Part shown: piece after piece, positions 8,437 to 14,402 of the stretch
How the letters are laid out: the number at the start of each line of letters is the position of its first letter
Numbering within the stretch: the first letter of the stretch is position 1
From: JAZKIX01 sp040384645
GTDB taxonomy: Bacteria; Pseudomonadota; Gammaproteobacteria; Burkholderiales; Burkholderiaceae_D
Reading direction: 5' to 3'
DNA: 29,956 nucleotides
Assembly: GCA_040384645.1 (NCBI GenBank)
Contig: JAZKIX010000194.1
Location: 1-29,956 of the forward strand
Position numbers and translations under genes: made by a program
Notes under the pieces: model-generated
What the model was told of the DNA's origin: nothing
Databases searched by the model: none
What the model saw: the letters and a program-made list of their open reading frames with translations, nothing else

Positions 8437-8906
8437 AGGGTTCCACCCTTCGCGGCATCAATCGTTTGTGAAGGCAGACCACACCCCGTATTGATAGCTT
8501 GAAGTCTTGCAATCTTGCGTACTGCCAGCACCCGCGTCGCGCCGTCATGCATAGAATGCGATGTCACCATGTTGTCAGCCACCATCGACAGCAGACACGA
8601 AATTCGTATCACTTGCGCACCGTCCAATGTATCGCCAGCACAGCCGACCTTTTCCAATAATTCAGCAATGGCTTGCATAGCATCTTCGGTACGTTCGGTG
8701 CTGTTAGAGGCATGTTTTATCAGCGCCGCATAATGTGAATCGGGTAGGTTCGGATCGTCAAAAGTGCGCGGATGGTGTGCTACACCAGTCATCAAATCGA
8801 CCATCTGCCCAATCGGTCTTTCCACCTCAAAAAAATGATTTTCACTAGTCACTGCCAGATAGGATGACGCCGTTGCAATCTGTTCAGAATTTAATGGGTT
8901 TGTCAT
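8433..8906 (-). CDS. Hypothetical protein of the element operon
   Basis: A 157-residue, mostly helical soluble protein that I do not recognise. I start it at ATG 8906, preceded by GAGG 6 nt upstream; the TTG at 8918 would add four residues. It ends GGTL, and its Gly-Gly codons (GGTGGA) form the ribosome site of the primase-helicase, whose ATG overlaps the stop by four bases. Being translationally coupled directly ahead of the replicase suggests a replication-linked or regulatory job, but that is inference from position. Confidence 0.8.
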   Translation of the reverse strand: MTNPLNSEQIATASSYLAVTSENHFFEVERPIGQMVDLMTGVAHHPRTFDDPNLPDSHYAALIKHASNSTERTEDAMQAIAELLEKVGCAGDTLDGAQVIRISCLLSMVADNMVTSHSMHDGATRVLAVRKIARLQAINTGCGLPSQTIDAAKGGTL

Positions 8907-8914
8907 GGTTGGCC

Positions 8915-9304
8915 TCAATGATTGGTGTGTGAATTGGCGTACAAATGCGCGGCGGCAGTAGTCTGATTTCGACCTCTAGACTCTCCGTGAAAATGTCGCA
9001 ATTCTTGTTGAATACGCCCCAGATAACCGGCGGCAAAAGCATCGACACAGGCTTGCATCGTCCCCGGCGAATAGTCGCCAGACGCCACCATGCCGGCACG
9101 CACCGACGACGTGAAAACGTGCATCGAAAACGCAATGTGATCGTGCAAGCCAATAGCGGTCAGATCATCGAAAAAGCCCTCTGCAGCCGACACGCCAGCA
9201 TCTACACAGAATTGATATTGCGCCGGGATTGACAGTGCGACAGGCGGCAAATGGGCCCCGGCCAGATTGACCAACAAAGCGGGTTGTTTGGATGGTTTAA
9301 ACAT
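8915..9304 (-). CDS. Hypothetical protein of the element operon
   Basis: A 129-residue protein of unknown function. The N-terminus MFKPSKQPALLVNLAGAH is followed by a helical body with AFAAGYLGRIQQELRHFHG (about 88-106) and a polar, His/Thr-rich tail. No membrane segment, metal-binding cluster or known domain is evident. Its ATG lies inside the last codons of the upstream gene (8-base overlap), with purine-rich AAGGAAGGGG as ribosome site, so translation is probably coupled. Confidence 0.75.
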   Translation of the reverse strand: MFKPSKQPALLVNLAGAHLPPVALSIPAQYQFCVDAGVSAAEGFFDDLTAIGLHDHIAFSMHVFTSSVRAGMVASGDYSPGTMQACVDAFAAGYLGRIQQELRHFHGESRGRNQTTAAAHLYANSHTNH

Positions 9305-9617
9305 GGCTAGCCCCTTCCTTGGCTACGGCGTGCGATAGCGCTTCCTGACGCACAATGCCAATCAATTGCTGCAGTTCGCCAGCCAACACTGAAGCCAACC
9401 AACGAAAGCCCGCCGTTGTTGTCTCGCTCAGTTCCGTATGTTCACAAGCTGCCGCGAGAAATTCCAGATCAAGCAATGCCACGAGTTGACTCGCACGCAT
9501 ATCGGCATAATCACACGCACTGCCTTTTTTAATAGAGACTTGAACGCCGCTGATTACCTCATAGCTGCCAATGAATTCATCGGCCAATTTTGCAGTTTTG
9601 GTCGCTGACTTAGACAT
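9297..9617 (-). CDS. Hypothetical protein of the element operon
   Basis: A 106-residue protein with a lysine-rich start (MSKSATKTAKLADEF) and a helical second half; no family recognised. The ATG at 9617 has an excellent ribosome site (GGAGG, 5 nt) made by the C-terminal Gly-Gly codons of the upstream gene, with an 8-base overlap of the reading frames. Short, coupled, non-conserved genes between the regulator and the replicase are common in P4-like elements. Function cannot be assigned. Confidence 0.78.
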   Translation of the reverse strand: MSKSATKTAKLADEFIGSYEVISGVQVSIKKGSACDYADMRASQLVALLDLEFLAAACEHTELSETTTAGFRWLASVLAGELQQLIGIVRQEALSHAVAKEGASHV

Positions 9618-9894
9618 GATTGCCTCCGTTCAAAATCAGAAGCTTTTGAACCATGTCTTCATGTTCTGCATTGAGCAGATTGTGGCGATCTTCAGCCAGG
9701 TCAAAGCCGACCTTGGCAAGACCGTGAATCACTTCATGGTCGCGGCTTAATTCAACAATCGCCCGCAAAATGCTACGCAATTCATCTACATAGGCTTCGC
9801 CCTGAAATGCAATGTCGATAGCGGAATGGGCGCTACGACGCGCCATGTCCTCATATTCGGGTTTGACAGCGGATTTACTCACGGCGGGGCTCAT
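9610..9894 (-). CDS. Hypothetical protein of the element operon
   Basis: A 94-residue acidic, helical protein starting MSPAVSKSAVKPEYEDMARR. The frame is open to 9933, but the ATG at 9894 overlaps the upstream stop as ATGA and has GGGGG upstream, so I choose it. It ends NGGNHV, and these codons supply the Shine-Dalgarno and contain the ATG of the next gene. The acidic helical pattern would suit a protein-protein adaptor, but I recognise no domain. Confidence 0.75.
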   Translation of the reverse strand: MSPAVSKSAVKPEYEDMARRSAHSAIDIAFQGEAYVDELRSILRAIVELSRDHEVIHGLAKVGFDLAEDRHNLLNAEHEDMVQKLLILNGGNHV

Positions 9895-10091
9895 TGCACA
9901 CCCCCGATCAAACGCAAATTTGCAGGCTTGCAATGCAAATGGACGCCATCATCGATGCAGCTTTGCGCTAGCGCCTCCATCAGTTCTCGGGTGTTGCGAT
10001 CCAGCTTGCGACACGCGAGAAGGAAAGCAATTTCGCGTGGCGTCGGTTGAAGTACAGGCACTCCAATGGCGGTCGATGGGATGATTTTCAT
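9891..10091 (-). CDS. Small hypothetical protein of the element operon
   Basis: A 66-residue protein: MKIIPSTAIGVPVLQPTPRE, then a helical region with RKLDRNTRELMEALAQSC and an end LIGGVQ. The ATG at 10091 overlaps the preceding stop by four bases and has GGGGG 6 nt upstream. No domain is recognised. The start context closely repeats that of the next gene (GGGGGT, two variable bases, GCAATGA), showing how regularly these cassettes are joined. Confidence 0.72.
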   Translation of the reverse strand: MKIIPSTAIGVPVLQPTPREIAFLLACRKLDRNTRELMEALAQSCIDDGVHLHCKPANLRLIGGVQ

Positions 10092-10300
10092 TGCGTACCC
10101 CCAGCGATAGCGGCAACGTCACTGGCAAGTTCTTCGGCCATGTTGACGCAACGTGCCAGCGCGGCGCTTTGGTGTGCGGGTTCGAGAACGTCGATGATCG
10201 ACAGGTATGCGCCCAGCGTATCGGCTTGACCTGCAAGGCGTTTGATAACGTCAAATTGGGTGGGTGTAGGTGTGGCGGTGCTACCGGCGTGATTAGCCAT
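10088..10300 (-). CDS. Small hypothetical protein with a sequestered ribosome site
   Basis: A 70-residue protein beginning MANHAGSTATPTPTQFDVIK with a helical remainder ending AIAGGTQ. I choose ATG 10300 because AAGGAG lies 8 nt upstream. The same frame is open up to 10672, so a longer product is possible (see the Ash/Icd-like frame). The Shine-Dalgarno is part of a stem: CACACCAAGG (10320-10311) pairs with CCUUUGGUGUG (10391-10381), leaving one U bulged, so initiation may depend on RNA folding or on the C4-like RNA upstream. Function unknown. Confidence 0.6.
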   Translation of the reverse strand: MANHAGSTATPTPTQFDVIKRLAGQADTLGAYLSIIDVLEPAHQSAALARCVNMAEELASDVAAIAGGTQ

Positions 10301-10458
10301 GTGATGTGCTCCTTGGTGTGCGGTTAAACCGCTCCCGTCGCCAAACGGGTGGGCGGCAAATGACAGGGTTGGCGAACCGGCACACCAAAGGAAACCGGCA
10401 AGCCCGAAGGCTTCCCCGCCACCGCCGCCCATAAGGGCACTCGACAGCATACGCACGT

Positions 10459-10480
10459 AAAAAAACGGCATTGCGCCGTT
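10459..10480 (-). terminator. Intrinsic terminator inside the element operon
   Basis: On the minus strand AACGGC-GCAAT-GCCGTT is followed by further T residues, giving a 6-bp stem and a run of seven T. It lies between genes that are otherwise joined by overlapping codons, so it must be conditional or leaky. It would end the candidate C4-type RNA. Confidence 0.75.
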
Positions 10481-10545
10481 TGTGCGCTTCGGTGTATTCA
10501 GGTCGCCAAACCCGTTCCCCTCTTTCTTGGGGACTCGCAAAGAAT
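10459..10545 (-). ncRNA. Candidate C4-type antisense RNA
   Basis: Read on the minus strand, this segment contains a hairpin CCCC-AAGAAAGA-GGGG (10532-10517), then GGUUUGGCGACC (10512-10501), then an intrinsic terminator. The decamer GUUUGGCGAC recurs downstream at 10346-10337. Between them, at 10378-10367, lies GGUUCGCCAACC, which can pair with either copy (7 contiguous base pairs, extendable to 11 with single-base bulges). Phage P1 c4 and P4 CI RNAs work this way: a short RNA from the leader pairs with downstream sequence to shut off the operon. The 5' end is a guess; no promoter was identified. Confidence 0.5.
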
Positions 10546-10668
10546 ATCGCCATCGGCGCAACGTGGCAAGTGTTTTCGCGTGGGCGTACTGGATAGCACC
10601 AGATAACCACGGCAAAAGACCAGATAAAGCGGCAGTGCCGAGCGCTGCCAGATCGTGCAGGGCGGCGC

Positions 10669-10980
10669 TCATGACGCGGCCCTTCTGCCAGCACCGTGCA
10701 TCATGCGCACGGCCAACGGCAAGGACACACCGTCACCCGAAGGCAGCAACACGTAACTGGCTACAGTGTGCAAGCGCCCGCATTCTGAAGCCTCGCGAGT
10801 GCGCAAGGTCTCGATGCAATAGCCTTCATCCCGCAATTCCATGACACGGGCCGCAGGATGCAGCACGTCAAGCTCTGACCGTGCCGCTAATGTCGTCATA
10901 GGGCCTTGTCGCAGGCGTGCCAGCACGCGGGCGCGTTGTTCGGCGGCGCTGTTTGGGTTGCTCAATGCGCTGTTCATCAT
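10669..10980 (-). CDS. Winged-helix protein (HTH_39-like)
   Basis: A 103-residue protein. Residues 14-62 (EQRARVLARLRQGPMTTLAARSELDVLHPAARVMELRDEGYCIET, quoted here only by its ends EQRARVLARL and RDEGYCIET) match the pattern of small phage helix-turn-helix domains that begin with a helix, a Met-Thr turn and a recognition segment with AARVMELR. It probably binds DNA and may regulate the element. The start MMNS overlaps the upstream stop (ATGATGA). The upstream gene's Gly-Gly codons act as ribosome site. The tail is basic and unstructured. The exact family is by eye. Confidence 0.8.
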   Translation of the reverse strand: MMNSALSNPNSAAEQRARVLARLRQGPMTTLAARSELDVLHPAARVMELRDEGYCIETLRTREASECGRLHTVASYVLLPSGDGVSLPLAVRMMHGAGRRAAS

Positions 10981-11747
10981 TGCCCACCGTGATCCAGCAG
11001 ACCGCCGATGTACAGCACGCCAGCCATGTGGATGGACGGCGTATTTCGTTCGCCCGCATACAAAATCACCTCGACCGCAATCACATTGCGCAAAGCGTCA
11101 GTGGGCAAACCTCGCCGGGCTTTTTGCATAAAAATATCACTGGCGCTGTCTGGCCGCAAATTCTCAGGGTCGCCACACAAGTCGATCCATGGCACAGAAA
11201 AGGATTTGCCAAATGTGGCAATGTCCTGCTGTATCGCCATGAATTCCAATGCTTTATCGCCCGCCCTGCCAGCGGCATAGAGCAAATCAGCATCTGGCGT
11301 CATGCGGCGTGCATCGGGCAAATCTTCGTCCGAAAATTCGTACCATGCAGCCGGATCACGGCCATTGCCGTCGTATTGCAGCAGCCCGCCAATGCGCAAT
11401 AGACCGGCCATGAAGACGGGGAGCGCATCGGGATATTGCACTGAATAGACTGACAATTTGACCGGCACGGCGTCGCGTAAAGCATCGAGCGGCAAGCCGG
11501 AACGCGCCTTGTCGATAATGTCTTTTGATTTAAGTTGCCTATCCCAATGCCGGGGGGCGAATCGAAGAATCGGCACCGACAATTGACGCACCTTGGTGTA
11601 CGCCAATTGCGAAGACAGCCAGCACAAGGCCGTGTCGCCAGCAGCACCCGCCGCATACAGCCGCTTGGCATCCAGCGTTAGGGCGTTGGCCTGGTCAAAG
11701 TCTTCAAGTTGGAATTCGAACGATGCATTGCGATGAAGGGAGCGCAT
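10977..11747 (-). CDS. Unknown protein built of two tandem homologous halves
   Basis: A 256-residue protein whose halves clearly repeat: residues ~16-127 and ~142-255. Shared blocks in order are LYAAG-x-AGD-x-AL, S-x-P-I or S-V-P-W-I, (I/F)-x-x-KAR-x-GLP-x-DALR, a beta-like stretch with V-x-x-x-x-Y, and MAG-L-IGGLL. The conserved order implies an internal duplication of a ~110-residue domain. No catalytic motif, membrane segment or known family was recognised. Its ATG overlaps the alpA stop by one base (TAATG), and it ends HGGQ with the Gly codons serving the next gene. Confidence 0.85.
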   Translation of the reverse strand: MRSLHRNASFEFQLEDFDQANALTLDAKRLYAAGAAGDTALCWLSSQLAYTKVRQLSVPILRFAPRHWDRQLKSKDIIDKARSGLPLDALRDAVPVKLSVYSVQYPDALPVFMAGLLRIGGLLQYDGNGRDPAAWYEFSDEDLPDARRMTPDADLLYAAGRAGDKALEFMAIQQDIATFGKSFSVPWIDLCGDPENLRPDSASDIFMQKARRGLPTDALRNVIAVEVILYAGERNTPSIHMAGVLYIGGLLDHGGQ

Positions 11748-11950
11748 TATTTTGCCCCTTGTTGAATCAAGGATTTTTTCCAGTCGTCAATGCTTGCCGC
11801 TGTCCATGCCACTGCCCTTGCCCCCAATTTTAAGGGCTTCGGGAACGTGCCTAATTTTTGGCGGCGATAGATTTCCGACTTTGAGAGGCCGGTCTCTTCT
11901 TCAATCCTTGGAAGCCGCCACAGCGGCCCTGTTGATTTTTCGTGCGGCAT
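11747..11950 (-). CDS. alpA: AlpA-family phage regulatory protein
   Basis: A 67-residue DNA-binding protein of the AlpA/MerR-like winged-helix type. WRLPRIEEETGLSKSEIYRR is the helix-turn-helix and GTFPKPLKLGARAVAW the wing, matching the family closely. In P4-like elements such proteins activate integrase or excision genes, or act as excisionase. I start at ATG 11950, with AAGGA just upstream; the frame extends to 11995 without a ribosome site. It is first in the long minus-strand operon. Its Shine-Dalgarno is inside a stem formed by the leader, and operator-like GTCTA repeats lie upstream. Confidence 0.88.
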   Translation of the reverse strand: MPHEKSTGPLWRLPRIEEETGLSKSEIYRRQKLGTFPKPLKLGARAVAWTAASIDDWKKSLIQQGAK

Positions 11951-11955
11951 AGCAT

Positions 11956-12002
11956 CCTTGTAGGGGTTATTGCGCCGCACGGGATGGTGCGGCACTACAA
12001 GG
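11956..12002 (-). promoter_or_regulatory. alpA leader hairpin hiding the ribosome site
   Basis: On the minus strand CCTTGTAG (12002-11995) is perfectly complementary to CTACAAGG (11963-11956), which contains the AAGGA ribosome site of alpA. Between them a second stem, GCCGCAC/GTGCGGC (11993-11974, 6-base loop), stacks inside. The folded form would block translation of alpA, the first gene of the operon. Confidence 0.6.
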
Positions 12003-12033
12003 AGAATCTTGTCATTTGCCGAAATTTAAGAAA

Positions 12034-12075
12034 ACGGATATTAGATAGCGCCGTCTAATTAGACATGACGGTCTA
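12034..12075. promoter_or_regulatory. Operator-like repeats upstream of alpA
   Basis: A perfect 12-bp palindrome GTCTAATTAGAC (12053-12064) is flanked by further partial copies: CCGTCTAAT, CGGTCTAT and TTAGATAG. Such a cluster in the only long gap of the operon is a plausible binding site for AlpA, the DUF2285 regulator or a host factor. I could not define -35/-10 elements. Confidence 0.45.
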
Positions 12076-12098
12076 TTTTTCCTTGACGTGGCTATGAC

Positions 12099-12983
12099 TT
12101 ATTCAAAATGGGCTATTTCCCAATACTTTTCTTTGGTTTTTTTTGCCGCTTTTATGGTGTTGCTAACTTGTTTTCTAAGTGCAGCAATGTCATTAGGGTA
12201 CTGTCTAGGAAATAAAACGCTGCCAATTTCATCATTCGTTCTACCTGCTTGTATTGCGTCAAGCGTACGTAGATAAAGTAGATATTTATCACTACGATTT
12301 CTAATCTGAATACGTTTGAATTTTAGCGCTTTCGCTTCTTTGTATCGCCGTGCAACCTCCTTCAACATTTTTTCTTTTATGACGCCTATAGGGAAGCGCA
12401 TATCTATTGTTAAATGCAGTTGAAAGGGCATGTTCAGCCAAGGATCATTGAACATCATTCCGTTCATGTTGATATCTTCATTTTTTGAGCTGTATGCGCG
12501 AAGAAAATTATCAAGATCAATTCGCTTTTCGCGCTCAGAACCCGATTCACTTTGCAGACCAGCTATGTTGAAATCAACTGTAGAGTTCAATGATGTAGTT
12601 GGGTCTAACATGTCCGCAAGAAACCACTTGTGAGCGGCATGGCGGGAACTGGTCTGAATGTCACGCATTAGGCCCCATTGACATAATTTAGGGTCTACCA
12701 ATCCTAAATCGCCTCTTTTTTCAGGGCTGGATAAGTCTTTTAATGCTTCTTGCACTGCTTTCGCTATGCCGCCTTGATCCTTAAATTCCAAGATGTAGGG
12801 GTTTAATATTGGCGCTTCTGTGATCTTGCTGGCGACATCACCAAGGAATGAGCACCAATCTGTTCGATAGCCATCAGTCCGGCGTAGAAATTCCCATGCC
12901 CATTGCGAAGATGAATACTTATTGTTTCTCGGGTAGGACGATGCATCAGTCCAATCAGGTAGATCACTGTATATCAACGGCAT
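12099..12983 (-). CDS. DUF6499/DUF2285 (RovC-like) transcriptional regulator
   Basis: A 294-residue protein. The N-terminus LPDWTDASSYP...WAWEFLRR...YRTDW (about 8-43) is the DUF6499 'transcriptional regulator' signature. The C-terminus, with YLLYLRTLDAIQAGRTNDEIG, YPND and KAAKKTKEKYWEIA (about 232-290), fits DUF2285, the DNA-binding domain of RovC-like regulators. The ~160 residues between are not recognised. DUF2285 proteins occur on integrative elements and are linked to control of transfer genes; here it may control the element's own operon just downstream. It overlaps the upstream gene by 10 bases. Its base composition is visibly more AT-rich than the neighbouring genes, suggesting separate acquisition. 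Confidence 0.85.
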   Translation of the reverse strand: MPLIYSDLPDWTDASSYPRNNKYSSSQWAWEFLRRTDGYRTDWCSFLGDVASKITEAPILNPYILEFKDQGGIAKAVQEALKDLSSPEKRGDLGLVDPKLCQWGLMRDIQTSSRHAAHKWFLADMLDPTTSLNSTVDFNIAGLQSESGSEREKRIDLDNFLRAYSSKNEDINMNGMMFNDPWLNMPFQLHLTIDMRFPIGVIKEKMLKEVARRYKEAKALKFKRIQIRNRSDKYLLYLRTLDAIQAGRTNDEIGSVLFPRQYPNDIAALRKQVSNTIKAAKKTKEKYWEIAHFE

Positions 12984-13279
12984 AAGGCATCCTTCAATAT
13001 GCCACTAACGGGGAATGTCAAGTCAACGGACGAAGGCATAGGCAACCGGACAGCCGCCACCGGTTCGTCTTGTCTGGTCAAAATTTCATTGATGGATTGC
13101 TCCAATTCAGCGGCCATGTCGCGGGAGTCTTCCCAGTCACGCAATGCCTCATCGTCCATCGGTTGATTTACGCCTTCAATTTGCCATGCCAGCACCTTCG
13201 CTTTAGCAGCAGCGGTGCAAGTCTCATAGATGCCTTTCTCTTTCAGAAAGTCATCAAAATTTGTTCCGATTGCCATCAT
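12974..13279 (-). CDS. Small protein with an HigA-like N-terminal motif, partner of the DUF2285 gene
   Basis: A 101-residue acidic protein. MAIGTNFDDFLKEKGIYETC and the following KAKVLAWQ resemble the N-terminal arm of HigA-type antitoxins, but the helix-turn-helix domain that normally follows is not visible. The rest is acidic and helical, then a hydrophobic C-terminus. Start MMAI at 13279 has AGGGA upstream. It overlaps the DUF2285 regulator by 10 bases, so the two are probably made together; it could be a binding partner or antitoxin-like modulator. That role is inference. Confidence 0.7.
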   Translation of the reverse strand: MMAIGTNFDDFLKEKGIYETCTAAAKAKVLAWQIEGVNQPMDDEALRDWEDSRDMAAELEQSINEILTRQDEPVAAVRLPMPSSVDLTFPVSGILKDALCR

Positions 13280-13309
13280 TTTCCCTATCTAACAAGCTGC
13301 CTTGCCGTA

Positions 13310-13645
13310 TCAAAGCGCCGCCTGCCTTGCTGTAATGGCCTCACTTACCCACAGGTTCAGGCTTTTACCTTCAGCCTGTGCCGCCACCACAGCCCGCGCA
13401 TGGATGTCAGGCTCGACGCGAACAATAAAGCGCCCTGAATAGGTTTTTTGGGGCTTCCGGCCGATTTTTTGACAGGCGGTAAGATAGTCTTCGACCGCTT
13501 CGATAAATGCGGCCTTCAGCTCTGCCACAGATTCACCGTGGAACCCGATCACGTCATCAATTCCCGCAATGCGCCCGGTAAAAAGCGCGTCCTCATCCGA
13601 ATAAGCCACCCTTGCAATGTAGCCTTTATGTGTCATGGTGTTCAT
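13310..13645 (-). CDS. hicB: HicB-type antitoxin
   Basis: A 111-residue antitoxin of the HicAB type II system. The N-terminal HicB fold is seen in YIARVAYSDEDALFTGRI and IGFHGESVAELKAAFIEAVEDYL. The C-terminal ribbon-helix-helix part is GRFIVRVEPDIHARAVVAAQ and SLNLWVSEAI, which binds DNA and autoregulates the pair. Its ATG overlaps the hicA stop (ATGA), with GGGAG 7 nt upstream; an alternative ATG lies three codons in. Toxin-first order is standard for hicAB. Confidence 0.92.
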   Translation of the reverse strand: MNTMTHKGYIARVAYSDEDALFTGRIAGIDDVIGFHGESVAELKAAFIEAVEDYLTACQKIGRKPQKTYSGRFIVRVEPDIHARAVVAAQAEGKSLNLWVSEAITARQAAL

Positions 13646-13896
13646 GGTGTTACTCCCGCCTTTATCAAAAATTCCCTTACGTCTCTCACTTGATACCGCT
13701 TCGCTTCTTTCGCCGGGTGTGGGCGGTGAAACGACGCCACAATACCGCCCAGTTCAAACCGCACCCGTGAGCCATTGCCCTCAATAATCTTTGCACCGCA
13801 CGCGACCAGCAACGCCTCTATTTTTCGCCACTCCAAAGAACCGCTTGCGGGGTCAGTAAATACGTCTGTTAATGTTTTACGGTGTGTGCTGTTCAT
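13642..13896 (-). CDS. hicA: HicA-type mRNA interferase toxin
   Basis: An 84-residue toxin expected to cleave mRNA and stop growth when HicB is lost, which stabilises the element. The double-stranded-RNA-binding-like fold shows as LEWRKIEALLVACGAKI, GSRVRFEL and SFHRPHPAKEAKRYQVRDVREFL; the His in HRPHP is the expected catalytic residue. The length and MNS-HRKTL start match family members I know. There is no Shine-Dalgarno, and the predicted transcription start falls at or next to the ATG, so the mRNA may be leaderless. Confidence 0.92.
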   Translation of the reverse strand: MNSTHRKTLTDVFTDPASGSLEWRKIEALLVACGAKIIEGNGSRVRFELGGIVASFHRPHPAKEAKRYQVRDVREFLIKAGVTP

Positions 13897-13902
13897 GTTT
13901 AA

Positions 13903-13930
13903 ATGATACTACGTTTAGATACCAATTCAA
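13903..13930 (-). promoter_or_regulatory. Predicted hicAB promoter with operator-like repeats
   Basis: On the minus strand TTGAAT (13930-13925) and TATCAT (13908-13903) are separated by 16 bases, a good sigma-70 match. GTATC occurs twice across the spacer and -10 (spaced 8 bases), a plausible HicB operator. The -10 ends only 6 bases before the hicA ATG. Confidence 0.6.
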
Positions 13931-14402
13931 TGAAGCCGGTAGTAATTTCGTCGGATTGCGCCCGCCACATACCCAGCGGCGGCGGGGCGGCGCGATAGAA
14001 AACCCTCTCGCGCACCGTTCCAAGAAGTGCAAGCCAGTACGGGCGTGTTGCTTGAGCGTCAAAAAGCAGGCCAAACACACACCGGCCGTCCTGTCACGGG
14101 CAAAATATGGCGACAGAATGTGGCAAGCAAGATGACGGCCTCAAGCTGGCTTCAGGCGTTTTTGCCTTGCGAAGCCGCATGAAATGGTGGCGAATTTTGC
14201 TTGTCCCGGGGTTGTCCCGGTAAATATATATATTTTTCGGCACAGATAAAGAGAGTGTAATCAATGACTTACGCCGTTATTTTGACTGTACCCGCTGTGC
14301 CGGTAAATATTTTCGCGTTTCCCTGTGACGCTGTGCCGTTTGAACGTTAAAAAACCGCGTACAAGCGCGGTTTCATTGGGTTTGCGTCGGGTTTGTGGTG
14401 AA
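13931..14402. other. Non-coding stretch between hicA and the integrase
   Basis: No supported gene. It holds the hicAB upstream region, two TTGTCCCGG repeats 11 bases apart (14201-14209, 14212-14220) that recur inverted in the element's left end, an AT-rich tract directly after them, two copies of CGGTAAATAT (14219-14228, 14301-14310), and the integrase terminator. It is probably a regulatory or replication-related region. Confidence 0.5.
14352..14373 (-). terminator. Integrase terminator
   Basis: On the minus strand AAACCGCG pairs with CGCGGTTT around a 6-base loop, and the second arm runs into further T residues. It starts about 30 bases after the integrase stop. Confidence 0.7.

Larger units (their letters stand above)
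10301..10672 (-). other. Ash/Icd-like reading frame over a conserved leader RNA
   Basis: The minus-strand frame opened by ATG 10672 (ATGA overlap with the gene before) runs in frame into the 70-residue protein. It contains YVRMLSSALMGGGGGEAFGL, a segment I associate with proteins annotated as Ash family or Icd-like in P4-like prophages. A second frame, 10694 to 10293, contains EAHKRRNAVFLRAYAVECPY, which I also recall from such annotations. Similar sequence showing up in two frames suggests conservation of the nucleic acid rather than of protein. An intrinsic terminator lies in the middle. I therefore treat it mainly as regulatory RNA, with a translated Ash-like protein as the alternative. 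Confidence 0.45.

Noticed and set aside
8168..8494. Plus-strand frames opposite the primase-helicase and the gene before it, such as this one.
   Set aside because: They mirror the codon bias of the strongly coding minus strand, and none has a ribosome site or a family resemblance.
13877..14080. Minus-strand frame ahead of hicA with an Arg-rich segment.
   Set aside because: It runs over the hicAB promoter and has no ribosome site; the composition reflects GC-rich non-coding sequence.
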